From Chaetoderma sp. LZ-2023a (taxonomy: Eukaryota; Mollusca; Caudofoveata; Chaetodermatida; Chaetodermatidae): a stretch of DNA of 64,000 nucleotides. The stretch is from the NCBI GenBank assembly GCA_034401795.1, contig CM067369.1, positions 183,311,445 to 183,375,444 of the forward strand, written 5' to 3'. The notes beneath the pieces were generated by a model that saw nothing but the letters and a program-made list of their open reading frames with translations, did no database searches and was not told the DNA's origin. Both the position numbers and the translations under genes were made by a program. The stretch's first letter is position 1. Each line of letters begins with the position of its first letter. Shown here in pieces: positions 1 to 10,172 of the stretch.

Positions 1-35
1 TTGTAATAAATATATTGATCTTTTAACCCATTCTC

Positions 36-300
36 CACCCCTGGGGTGGAGCCGAAGAAAAAAATGTCAGGCAATCCACAATACCAAATTTCTTTGAATT
101 CCACACAACAGTTTGGGAGTAAAGTGTGAGACATATTTTAGGATATTTGAACTTTGGACCCCACTCCCTGACCTCCAGTGGGCGAGCCAAATCCAAATGT
201 TGTCATGCAAAGCACAATCATATGGGTAACCGCCATACCAAATTTGGTTGAAACCCACTCAACTGTTTGGGAGGAGATAGCATGATGGACGGACAGATGA
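36..300. repeat. Degenerate dispersed/tandem repeat unit
   Basis: This unit reads GACCCCACTCCCTGACC, then GCACAATCATATGGGTAACC, CATACCAAATTTGGTTGAA and GGAGGAGATAGCATGATGGACGG. The same order of phrases recurs in the array near 3.4-4.0 kb, so it is a copy of the same family. No protein-coding signal stands out. Confidence 0.6.
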
Positions 301-642
301 GTGGATGGCGGCAATTATATTGCTCCAAAACATGGGGATAATGAATGTATTCAAGGAGACAAGGTAGGTAGGTATAATTAATTCAGTCATCGTACTAAAA
401 TGTCATTTTCTTTCGGATTGAGAAATTAGGCTACAGCCATCATTTGCCATGCCACATTGTTTTCAGGACTGGAATTGACAAAAGGAAGGAGAAAGCAGAA
501 ATTGTGATTTTCTAATGGATACTTTTAGCTATTGCCCCGCCCATCTATGTAGGCTCCGTCGATGCTTTGCACGTGTTGGGATCAGTTTATATACTTTGAA
601 TCCTGAATTCCAAATTTCATGGCAACCATAGATACAGCTAAC

Positions 643-758
643 CTGTTGAATATTTTGAAACTAATTTCAAGTACTTTGATTTGACTGAAAGATGTTGCTG
701 CCCAACTCACCAAGACAGCAAAGGCTTGCAGTTAAACTAATTCTAAAATATTCACCAG
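643..758. mobile_element. MITE family B (foldback), diverged copy
   Basis: The left end is CTGTTGAATATTTTGAAACT and the right end is its inverted, diverged complement (TCTAAAATATTCACCAG). GTTGCTGCC sits in the centre. This family is a short foldback element seen about ten times in the window. I cannot assign it to a transposase superfamily. Confidence 0.6.
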
Positions 759-1097
759 CTTTCCTTTATGGTAACATTAAAATGAGATATGGACAATTCA
801 TCTGATGTATGTAGTAGCTGATCATGTTTCGAACGTACATCAACACGTTTTACTTCAAATATACTGTTTCCCTACAGAAATTAGATTATACACTACCACA
901 GATCATCAAATTTTTATTTTTATAAAATCCACGTTAGTAAATCCATTCGCAGTAGCAGGAAAAACTGAGTCCGTTTAGACGCCATCGCCCATCAGTCACC
1001 AGCAAAAAATAGGAAGGATAAGTTAGAAATATCCAAATTCTAGAAGAGACTTTAAGACTCAAATTTGTTCATGAAAATTTCAAACTTCTCATAGACA

Positions 1098-1179
1098 ATG
1101 TCCATTTGCAGACCAAGAGCCAGTCATTCCAGTGATACATTAAAAAAAAAAGTCTTCTCTTGGTCTACAAATGGACATT
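1098..1179. mobile_element. MITE family A core, short copy
   Basis: ATGTCCATTTGCAGACCAAG at the left is answered by the inverted CTTGGTCTACAAATGGACAT at the right, with GCCAGTCATTCCAGTG inside. Better preserved copies (for example at 22,047-22,267) end in CCCTTTA next to TTAA, so this is probably the palindromic core of a TTAA-type MITE. Confidence 0.6.
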
Positions 1180-2260
1180 TTCCTAGATAACTGAAGAAGC
1201 AGTTTCGGTCTGACTTTAGTGCTAGATGGTTAACAATATACGGTGCAACATATAGCCGGTATTTTGGTATATACTGTTAGACCCTATGATCCGACGGCAG
1301 CTGTTATGGTCATATACCACCCTCAGACTTTGGCACAGAAATCAAAAATAAAACAGCTGATCGTGACGCCATTTTGTAGGAATGAATTAATATGCATGGA
1401 TTCCCGACCAATCAGACGCATCAATCTTATAGCACGTGATACGGTATTTCCAATAACGGGTAATGAGCTTGGTACTCGGAACTTAGATACGAGACACACT
1501 CTGCAAATTCCTTTCATTCTCTGACAATCTTTCAGACTAAACGATTCCTATTGGAGATGTCGCGTCGAAAAAAATTACTGATGCTATTGAATGTTAGTGT
1601 AAAACATTCGCTGTTTAAACTGGTGATTGAAATCAGCAATGATACATAGCATAAAATTTGCCATTTATTTGCCATCAATTCTGAGCAACTCTGGTATTTA
1701 TTCAGTATATATTAGGTTATGTATAAAGGAATTATTCAACATTCAATGAGGCCTCCCCCCCCCCCAAAATCATAACCATAATTTCTCGAGATTTTACAGT
1801 ACCATGACTTCATATAATTCTCATTTTCACATCTTATCGGATGAAAACCTTGACGAAACGTTGGTATCTGTTAGTTTTAATACCAATGTGATTAAATTTA
1901 TCAATGGCATTTGCAAAATTAAAAAAACCTGGACTTATCCTACAAGGTGTGTCCATTCTGACAGGCACGTTGACAAACTAAAAAATATTTTATTCATACA
2001 CATTTCATATGTACTAAAAGGAATTTTACTGCCCTTTCTAATGATATATAGTTTTATATATGGTAGTTACATGTAATATAGTTGGCATGGTAGCGCTACG
2101 CCGCTATCGCTTCGCTGCCGCTTATAGGCTAGGGTCCTAAGCAAGTTTTCTAGCTTTTGGCTGTAGGGCTGTGAGCATGTTTTTGTAAAATCTTGGTAGG
2201 GCCCAGAGGGTTAAAGGGTTAATTGATGTTAATATTTACATAAATTATTTTAAGAAGAGA
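1180..2260. other. No recognisable gene or repeat
   Basis: Open frames here are short and have no recognisable motif. A GGGTTAAAGGGTTAA string at 2,207-2,222 resembles the right end of the TTAA-type MITEs, but its partner end was not found. Confidence 0.4.
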
Positions 2261-2268
2261 GTTCAATG

Positions 2269-2357
2269 TTGAATATTTTGAAAATAGTTTGACTGGAAGT
2301 GAATGCTGCCATAAGCAGTAATGGTTACCAGTTAAATTAATTTCAAAATATTCAACA
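2269..2357. mobile_element. MITE family B copy
   Basis: TTGAATATTTTGAAAATAG is opposed to TTAATTTCAAAATATTCAA, with GCTGCCATAAGCAG at the hairpin tip. It is the first of three family-B copies within 460 bp. Confidence 0.65.
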
Positions 2358-2486
2358 TTACTACATCATGTATCTGAAATAATTTCTTTCTTTTTTACCT
2401 CTCTCACTGATGAAGCCTTATATATGATATGTTCATAGCAATCATGCCAGGAATTCTGCAAATTCTTTTATGAAGTAAGAAATAGT

Positions 2487-2564
2487 GTTAAATATTTAGA
2501 AAATAATTTGACTGGAGGTAATTGGGAACAACTAGCAATTAAATTATTTTTAAAATATTCAATT
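2487..2564. mobile_element. MITE family B copy, degenerate
   Basis: GTTAAATATTTAGAAAATAA is opposed to TTTTTAAAATATTCAATT. The core palindrome is reduced. Confidence 0.5.
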
Positions 2565-2630
2565 GGCTATTTTTTATTGTAATGAATTTGTCATTTTGTC
2601 TGTATCGTTGAAAGCGTTAGTAAATAATCT

Positions 2631-2720
2631 GTGAAATGTTTTGACACTAATTTGGCTGGGAGCTAATGCTGCCCATTATAGCAACAGCATTCAGTCTGAT
2701 TATATCCAAAATATTCAACA
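2631..2720. mobile_element. MITE family B copy, degenerate
   Basis: TTTTGACACTAATTTGGCTG is opposed to TCCAAAATATTCAACA, with ATGCTGCCC and GCAACAGCAT forming the inner stem. Confidence 0.5.
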
Positions 2721-2904
2721 AGGTTGTTTTGTAAATAAATATAGGGGAATACCACTACTGAAGCCGTATTTTATATTTATATGTATATTTACAGAAATCA
2801 CAGCAACTCCACCCCCCATATAGCAAGCACAAGGGAATATTATAGTATGGCTGTTCTCCCCCACCCTATCCATATCCACAATGGATGACAGTTTGTTATC
2901 AATA

Positions 2905-3023
2905 TGAACTTGCACTCGTACTCAAGTAAATTTACAATGTACTCATACTCAGCCTCAGTACAGTTGCTAAAAAGAGCATGTACTCGTACTCAGTACTACT
3001 GCCTGTACTCGACCCCAACCCTG
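2905..3023. mobile_element. hAT-like terminal fragment (GTACTCGTACTCAG type)
   Basis: The stretch carries repeated GTACTCGTACTCAG phrases and ends in GACCCCAACCCTG. Read on the minus strand this is CAGGGTTGGGGTCGAGTAC, a typical hAT terminus. No opposite terminus was found nearby, so it is a single-ended remnant. Confidence 0.4.
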
Positions 3024-3380
3024 ATTCCAATGAGTGTCGATGGCACGTCTAACAGCTGTTAAGAATTAGATTCTCTAGATTGTTGTTAGATCATATCTTC
3101 GAAGCTTAGCAACATGTATGAATCAACTCTTGGAATTCTTATCTTTCAAAGTGTTAATTGGTAAATGATTAAGCAAACATCAGCCTATCATCGTAAAGGC
3201 AGTTGTAATGTTTTACTATCCGTCTGAAACATAATTTATTTATAGGATGAATGGATTAATGATTAAACAAACATTACTGAATGAATTAATGAATAAAAAT
3301 AAGGAATGATTGAGGCTAACCAACAAATAAACAATTAATTAGATTGATCCGTCGATGACGCATCAACGCAAATCCCCACA

Positions 3381-3995
3381 TTCACGGCCTTGAGCTTTTG
3401 ACACACCCCACCCCAGGGGCCGAGACAAATGTAAACGTCCTTTTGAACTCCGCAATCATATCATATGATATGGGTAACTCACATACCAAATTTGGTTGAA
3501 TTTCATCCAATAGTGTCAGCGGAATTGCATTACACTCAATTTCATGGCCTTTTGACCCCATGGTAAATATGCTCACCCACTCCACATTGATATGGGTAAC
3601 TGACATACTAAATTTGGTTGAATTCTGTCCAACAGTGTCAGAGGAGTTGCATTACAATCAATTTTTTTTACCTTTTGACTCCACCCCACCCACCCCTGGG
3701 GGCGTGGCCAAATGTACTCATATACTCTACATTGATTGGGTAACTCACATACCAAATTTTGTTGAATTCTGTCAAATGGTTTCGGAGGAGATGCATTACA
3801 ATTAATTTCCCCAGGTTAAAATTTTACCTTTTGACCCCTCCCCAACTTCCTGTGAGCAGGGCCAAATCTAAATATCGTTTTGCACAGCAGAATCATATGG
3901 TTAACCCCCACACCAAATTTGATTTAATTGCACCCAATGGTTTGGGAGGAGATAGGATGTTGGACGGACGGACAGACAGACAGACAGGTGATTAC
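3381..3995. repeat. Degenerate tandem repeat, about 120-140 bp units
   Basis: About four diverged units share CTTTTGACCCC, TATGGGTAACTCACATACC, AAATTTGGTTGAATT and a GTGTCAGAGGAGTTGCATTAC-like segment. The array ends in GGACGGACGGACAGACAGACAGACAGG. The protein frames crossing it are repetitive and not credible genes. Confidence 0.7.
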
Positions 3996-4035
3996 AATAT
4001 TCGAAGTTTAAAAAAAAATTATACACCACCACATA

Positions 4036-4163
4036 CAGGGACCAACCTGGCCACTCGCCAGGTCGCCATTTGCGAATAAAAGTTCAATTTGGCGAGTGAA
4101 AATTTAGGTTGGCGAAAATTTGGGCGAGGGCAATTTTTGCCAATTTTGACTAACCTGATCCCT
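4036..4163. mobile_element. Possible short element with CAGGGAC-type ends
   Basis: CAGGGACCAACCTGGC at the left is loosely mirrored by ACTAACCTGATCCCT at the right. The interior holds GGCGAG/GGCGAAAA phrases. The ends resemble those of the element at 30,024-30,458. Assignment is weak. Confidence 0.3.
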
Positions 4164-4436
4164 CTCAACAGGAGGTGTACATACAATCCATAAATTTTAC
4201 TGCTTAGAACGGTTTATATAAGCTGAAGAAAACGTAAATTGTATATGTTTACAGTACATTTTAATCAGATTTTCACATTTCAGATTTCCCAGAATTCTCT
4301 GTAGCCAGAAATTCTTCATTATAATAATCTGTTTTAAACCAATCAGCAACCGCTTTGTTATGATGCGCTAGCGTAAAGATCACGCCCATGCCCCTATACC
4401 CAATGCGAATTTATTCATCCATATACAAGGTCTATT

Positions 4437-4612
4437 CACAGGCCTTTGAATTTTGGTCGGTCAATCCACTACTGCGATATATTTTCACACCTACCATATA
4501 GTAATATACCACCCTATTAATAATGAGACTTTATTTATTAATAGGGTGATATATGGTAGGTATGAAAATATATCGCAGCAGTGGATTGACTGAACAAAAT
4601 TCAAAGGCCTGT
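4437..4612. mobile_element. Palindromic hAT-type MITE with 8-bp duplication
   Basis: A 176-bp element begins CACAGGCCTTTGAATTTTG and ends with the inverted equivalent AAAATTCAAAGGCCTGT. The two arms pair over about 80 bp with few mismatches around a short AT-rich centre. GGTCTATT flanks both sides (4,429-4,436 and 4,613-4,620), and an 8-bp target duplication is the hAT signature. It encodes nothing. Confidence 0.8.
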
Positions 4613-4739
4613 GGTCTATTGATCAATTATCGCTTCCACGAGAAATCGAAGCCACTCCGCGATTAAATAATTACTCACAAAATATGTTTATAAACCGTTC
4701 GCAATCGCATGGTAATCATCATAGTTTGTTAGCAATGGC

Positions 4740-6263
4740 ACCAAGAGAGGAAAGTTAGATTCTAATGCCGATCGCGAATGTGATAAGCCACAAGATTCAG
4801 AATCAGTAACACAAAAATCGGTAGTAAAGTGTCAAAAGAATCGTATCGTTAAGAGCATCTGGTTTGTTAAATATAAGTGGTTAAAGTATGATTCAAAAAG
4901 TAAATTGTTTTTCTGTCAGGATTGTATCGAGTCTGGTAGGAGTAACATTTTCGTAACTGGCAAGTCATCTGCCAAACCAAAGGCAGATGATTTTTCTAAG
5001 CATCAATTAACATCGGATCATAAGTTCGCGACCATAGCGAAGACGGAAGTCGAAGAGCTGCCAAAGACAGTATGTAAGCATTAAAGACGCGATAATTGCC
5101 ACTATGAAGAACGTAAATTTCGCCGTCAAGGATTTGCCGAAAGAAAAGATCGCCGCATTGAATGCACAGTGTGTGATACAGATAAGGGGTGAATTAACTC
5201 AGTTAGCCAATCGGCAATCATTTCACACTATCAACAGCCAATCAGAATCCTTGTCTTAACAAATGATGGTAAACTTGACATTTCCCTTGAACCGACAGCA
5301 CAGCCAGGCTATATAGCTGTTTATCTAAGCGCTTTTGTGTAAATGGCTGTTTTTACAATGATCAATGGGGAAAAGGATATTGAATGGAATTGCCTTTTCT
5401 ATGTATACACATACCATAGGCATAACCTTTTAATGACACAATTTTGTTAGCATGATTTTAATTTAAATGTCCATTGACAGGCCTAAAGATTATTTTTGAA
5501 AATTTACTACTGGAATGACTGGCTCGCTTATTGAGCCACTCATTCCAATGGTAAATTAAAAAAAATATTTTTCTATTATTGAAAATTTATCCTTAGAATT
5601 GCTGTATAGACATACCATAGGTATAACCTTTTAATGACACAATTTTGTTAGCATACTTTTAATTCAAATGTCCATTGGCAGGCCTAAAGTTTATTTTTGA
5701 AAATTTACTACTGGCTTATTGATGATGAAATTCTAAATTCTTTTCAGATTCTGAATCCGTCAAATTTGTCTGATTCTAAAATACCCTGCTATGGGAAAGA
5801 AGAAATTTCTACCCTAGCAGAGCATTTTGTAACAACCAAATTAGATGATTCTGAAAATGAACTATGTCCACCTCTCAACAAAGACCAACTATTGGAAGAG
5901 TGGGATTCCTTCAAACCTATTATCCATCAACATAGACATTTGTCTTACAATGATTTCTGGCAAATGGCCCTACCAAAGTTTGAGGTTGCATACCCAAACA
6001 TGTGTGCCCTGGGAACCATCTACACAACTCTTCCTCCCACAAGTGTTGAATCAGAAAGAGGTTTCAGTAAATAGAATTTGATTAAAACCTGTCTAAGGAG
6101 TAACTGGACAACAGAGAATCTGTCACAATTAATCTTGGTCAAATGTGTTGGTACAGAATTGAATGATTTCAATTTTGAAAATGCATTCAAAGATTGGTGC
6201 TCAAGAAAGGATAGGAAAGCCTTTCTTCCGGTAATCCAGAAAAGGATTGCCAACAATGAATAA
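4740..6263 (+). pseudogene. Broken hAT transposase, ZNF862/TTF-finger type
   Basis: Two separated parts of one transposase remain. At about 4,740-5,083 one frame contains WLKYDSKSKLFFCQDC, then NIFVTG and DDFSKHQLTSDHK, which is the TTF-type zinc finger pattern (Cys-x2-Cys, His) of ZNF862-like hAT proteins. A frameshift then leads into MKNVNFAVKDLP (about 5,070-5,260). From 5,716 to 6,263 a second frame carries the hATC dimerisation domain: YPNMCALGTIYTTLPPTSVE, SERGFSK, then an in-frame TAG at 6,072-6,074, then NLIKTCLRSNWTTENL and a FKDW motif near the end. The middle of the transposase, including most of the catalytic core, is missing and replaced by MITE-derived sequence. It cannot encode a working enzyme. 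Confidence 0.75.
5410..5712. repeat. 201-bp direct duplication carrying MITE A half-copies
   Basis: CATACCATAGGCATAACC at 5,410 recurs as CATACCATAGGTATAACC at 5,611. Both are followed by TTTTAATGACACAATTTTG, then ATGTCCATTG and the family-A core. The duplication lies in the gap between the two preserved parts of the hAT pseudogene. Confidence 0.7.
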
Positions 6264-6320
6264 TCATGATTGCTTACTAAATAACAGTGCTGTCTTGTTC
6301 ACTTGTGCTATGATATATAT

Positions 6321-7345
6321 TAGGGCTGGGCGGTATACCGGTTTCACACAGTCTCACGTTTTTTTATGGCGACGGTTTAAAAACCATTACGAAAAAAAAG
6401 AAAAACCGTCCGTAAGATCGCCATTGCGCAAAATCTGGTGACTGTCCTAAACTAGTTTGCTCTTGACTTGCAGTTTAATATTATCATCTAGTGTAACCAT
6501 TTGCTACTAGAGACATAAAATACAGTCATCTATAACTATTAGCCGTGGGAAAGCAAGGGTGTTGGTGAAATTCCAACAAATCGGCCGAGGACGACTCTCG
6601 GCAAATATGATTTGATTTGCCAGCAATTAATTTTACATGACGGAAGCTCTGCGGGTTCAATGTAAGATTGAATAATTTGAAAATCTAAATTTCTTCTTTG
6701 CAACAATTCGAGTTTGTACTATGTTTAATTAGGATTCCAAATGTGACATGATACAAAAAAAATTAAGAAACGCGCTGCGAAAACAACGACGCTATACAAT
6801 GAACTCCCAATCCAAACAAGTCATTATTTCCCTTAGATTTCGACAAACAAAATGATCCATCACAGAATAAGACATACGAGACAAATTGCTTGAATGCCAG
6901 AGAAATAAAAATGATTAAGTCACTTCTTACGTTGGCGGAGTAGTTACAAGTAAAATACACCTCTTAGCCTCTCAAATACGAGCAGGCGTAATGTGATTGG
7001 TTGTTAACAAATTCTTCCGCCGGGATATTCACTACTATCGATTTTATGAATGAAATTCGTAGTATTTTTTATCACGTGACTTTTCTGCTCGATAGGCGTT
7101 AGAATCACATCGTTTTGTTTTACTGCCCGGTCTTTTTCGTCTTCGTATATCTTCAAGTACGGAGTGTTGATTTAAGTAGATTTAAGTTAGATTCACGAAT
7201 CATTGCGTTTATGTTTTCAAATTATCATAATCATGTTTCAAATTATTTTCGATCATTCTAACCCCTTACACCGGTATTTCGTTAATACCGGTTTAATTAG
7301 TGATACCGTCACAGGTTTTCTTTTAGGCCAAACCGCCCAGCCCTA
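6321..7345. mobile_element. Non-autonomous hAT-like element, 1,025 bp
   Basis: The left end TAGGGCTGGGCGGTATACC is matched by the inverted right end AAACCGCCCAGCCCTA. ATATATAT stands on both sides (6,313-6,320 and 7,346-7,353), compatible with an 8-bp hAT target duplication, though this is low-complexity sequence. The interior has only short open frames without transposase motifs. Internal copies of the ATACCGGT terminus lie near 7,270-7,310. Confidence 0.7.
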
Positions 7346-7370
7346 ATATATATATATATATATATATATT
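7346..7370. repeat. (TA)n tract at an element junction
   Basis: About 12 AT dinucleotides directly follow the right end of the hAT-like element. They are longer on this side than on the left flank, so the duplicated ATATATAT probably expanded after insertion. Confidence 0.8.
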
Positions 7371-8613
7371 ATAGTATATTTAATATTGAATGAAATAAAA
7401 TGATACAAGGATTTACATACCATTGTTTTATTATATAACACAACAAAACTCCCTACTTCACTCCACTTGTACACACCAACTTGTGAATAAAGCACATAAG
7501 AATTAACAGAAGAAAGACGTATGTACATTTCAGTCTGCTTTAGTTTCAAAATATTCATGAATATGGCTGCCTAATCAAGTCAAGAGTTGGCTAATGAAAA
7601 TTCCATTTGGCTAATTTGTTGACTAATGCTTTGGCTAAGCCAGGTCTGTCCGACATAGTGCCTACACCTGGATTGCCCCACCGTGTATTGATTATTTATT
7701 GACCGGTTATGTGAGTATTGCTCTGGACATTACACCCTTGTGACTAATTGGTTACAGCTAGGTTGGGGTAGGGTGTATGGGGGGGGGGGGGGTGTAGCAT
7801 ACCTGTAGTGAGGCATACAGGCATATGCTCGACATTAGGCTGCAAATATGACTATTATCACCTTTAATATTTGTACAAGGCTGGGACCCGGAACATAGGC
7901 CCCTATTATCCCTGTGTTGGCCTCTCATTTTCACGGAGATCTTCGAAATATTCGCCTATACTTTCTTGGCCCATATATTTATCATTGCGTCTCTACAATC
8001 TGTACAAGAAGGACGAATCGTCCCGGGCAAAACATCCATGGTACGAACCATCCCGTGAAAAGGGAACAAATCGACCCATATGAAAAATGGGATGAAACGA
8101 CCGGGACGAATAGTCCCTGCTGCGAACCGTACTGGAACCCCAGCGAGTACCAAACCTGCCATAGGAGGGGCAAGTCCATTCGTAAAAACAAATTGGAGGT
8201 TTGACTGATACTATGGTAGCTGATCAGTAACTTTAGCCAGAAAAATATGCTTTATCGGCGGCCCGTAAAGTGGATCAGTCCCATCTTCCTATTTCCGCAA
8301 ATGAGAAACTTTCGTGGTTACAATTTTTTAGCATCTATGTTTTCATAGAGAAATTATCTGGTTGCTCCAGTAATTGACCCGGTTTCGCTAGGTTGTTGTT
8401 GTTGTTTTGGATATTCCTCCTCTTGATAGGACCACCATCTAGGCCGACATACCAGCCCTTCAGTGTGGTCCATTCTGTGCTATAGTGTTTGCTATTTAGC
8501 ATATTTACAGGTTCAGACATAGAGCCACTGGCCACTTGAGCTGTTGACCGAGACATACAGTATGGTTACGGTATTTTAACTTAAATTTACAGTACTATTT
8601 ACACTATCATAGC
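7371..8613. other. No recognisable gene; G homopolymer
   Basis: Frames are short and mutually overlapping (for example 7,871-8,204). A run of 14 G lies at 7,779-7,792. TTGGCTAAT-type phrases around 7,585-7,640 resemble the interior of the CAGGGAC-ended element at 30 kb. Confidence 0.4.
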
Positions 8614-8960
8614 TAGGGCTGTAACGATTCACCGATATATCGGTGAATCGTGATACGCATGCTCACGATATGCATATCGTATTGTGACCTGTCGAATCGA
8701 TACACACGCGATACAGAAAAATATGCCCATGATGTCCTTCATGCGTTAACATTGTCAGGTAAGCTATAGTTAATTATGCACAAGTGCACCATTTTCACTA
8801 AATTTCATCCGAATATTTTAATTATTTTTTATCTGCACTGAGAGAGGGAGTGGCATAAAATTGACAGCTTCAGATGAAAATTAGTGAAAAATTAATGTAT
8901 TGTATTGTGTACAGTATCGTGACCAGTGTATCATGCTACATATCGTATTGTGGCAAAACA
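8614..8960. mobile_element. Single-ended hAT-like terminus (TAGGGCTGTAACGATT)
   Basis: TAGGGCTGTAACGATTCACC followed by an internal GATATATC palindrome is a common hAT terminus. Further ATCGTATTGTG phrases continue to about 8,960. The inverted partner end was not found, so this is a truncated copy. Confidence 0.45.
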
Positions 8961-9895
8961 TATTATTATAGCCCCCATCAGAGCGCATTCACAACTACGC
9001 TCCCGATAAAGGGCCTGACACTCAGAGTGAGTTCACATCCCTTATGGTACAGACACCACACCAGACAGGACTGACAGCTTTACGCCCACTCAGGACGTAT
9101 GGAATGCCACAGGTTTTTATACCTTGATCACATACCTGAACGCAGGATTGAATTTCAAGCCAGCTCTTTTGGATTGGAGGGAAAACGGTTTCGCTAACCG
9201 AGCCAATGCGCCATAGGGTCTGTCCGATTTCGCTAGTTCTTGCCCGGTTCCGATAAAACGTAATTTCTATCGAAAACTGGTAACCGTATGGGTATAGCTA
9301 ATTTAAGCAAGAGTTGGTATAAATACGACAGCTTTGACGATATGAATCAGAATAAAATAAGAATAATAAAAATAATAAACTAAGGGCTACATATTTTAAT
9401 ACACATACGTCAGTTTCCACGTCAACTATCAAACTTCTTTCTGTCTCCATTTTCACACCTTCGATTGCTTGTTAACTACGGCCGAGTTATCAACATTCGA
9501 CAGATGATAAATCAAGATAGAGGTTTGATGATGACCAATTTTGTATTTTCTCATTTACTAGAATCTGCAGCCGTATTTTAGCAAGCGGCAAATCCGCGCT
9601 ATCCGGTTCTAGGGCCCTTCTGTTTTCATAAAGATACGGTTATACGTGGGAACCGAATCGAGTGTTAAAAACCATGGAGAGATAACTCGTCGCTAATAAA
9701 TAAACTTTCAGGACGAAAAGTAGAACTCTACCTTTTCTTTTTAAAAGATGGCATCGCGAGCGGGGCAGCAGTTTAATAAATTTAGGTTGATTCAACCTAG
9801 GTTCCCAGAGAAATTTAAAGGAGGACGAATTGAAACTTTCAGTAAGTATGGTACAATCTAAGTAATCAATCGGTACCCGTACCATTTCGTACCTA
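8961..9895. other. No recognisable gene or repeat
   Basis: Only short frames are present. I found no conserved motifs, splice-supported exons or terminal repeats. Confidence 0.35.
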
Positions 9896-10172
9896 TCTCA
9901 TCATCATCATCATCATCATCAATTTACAAGGCATAAGCCATTGGCTTGTTATTGCCTCAGTGCTAAACTGGTAGGGCAGGCAACCCTGGTCTGGATACAA
10001 CACGTGTAGCTATCTTCATGTGTGCATGTTCATGTAGATGCACAGGCTGTTTCAAGATTAGTCCACTGTGATGTAATAATTGTATTATGACTTTGGGAAT
10101 TGACGGCTCACATATGTTGTATAAGCATATGTGTAACAGCAACGTCCAAAGCCACACCACAATTAATTGTGT

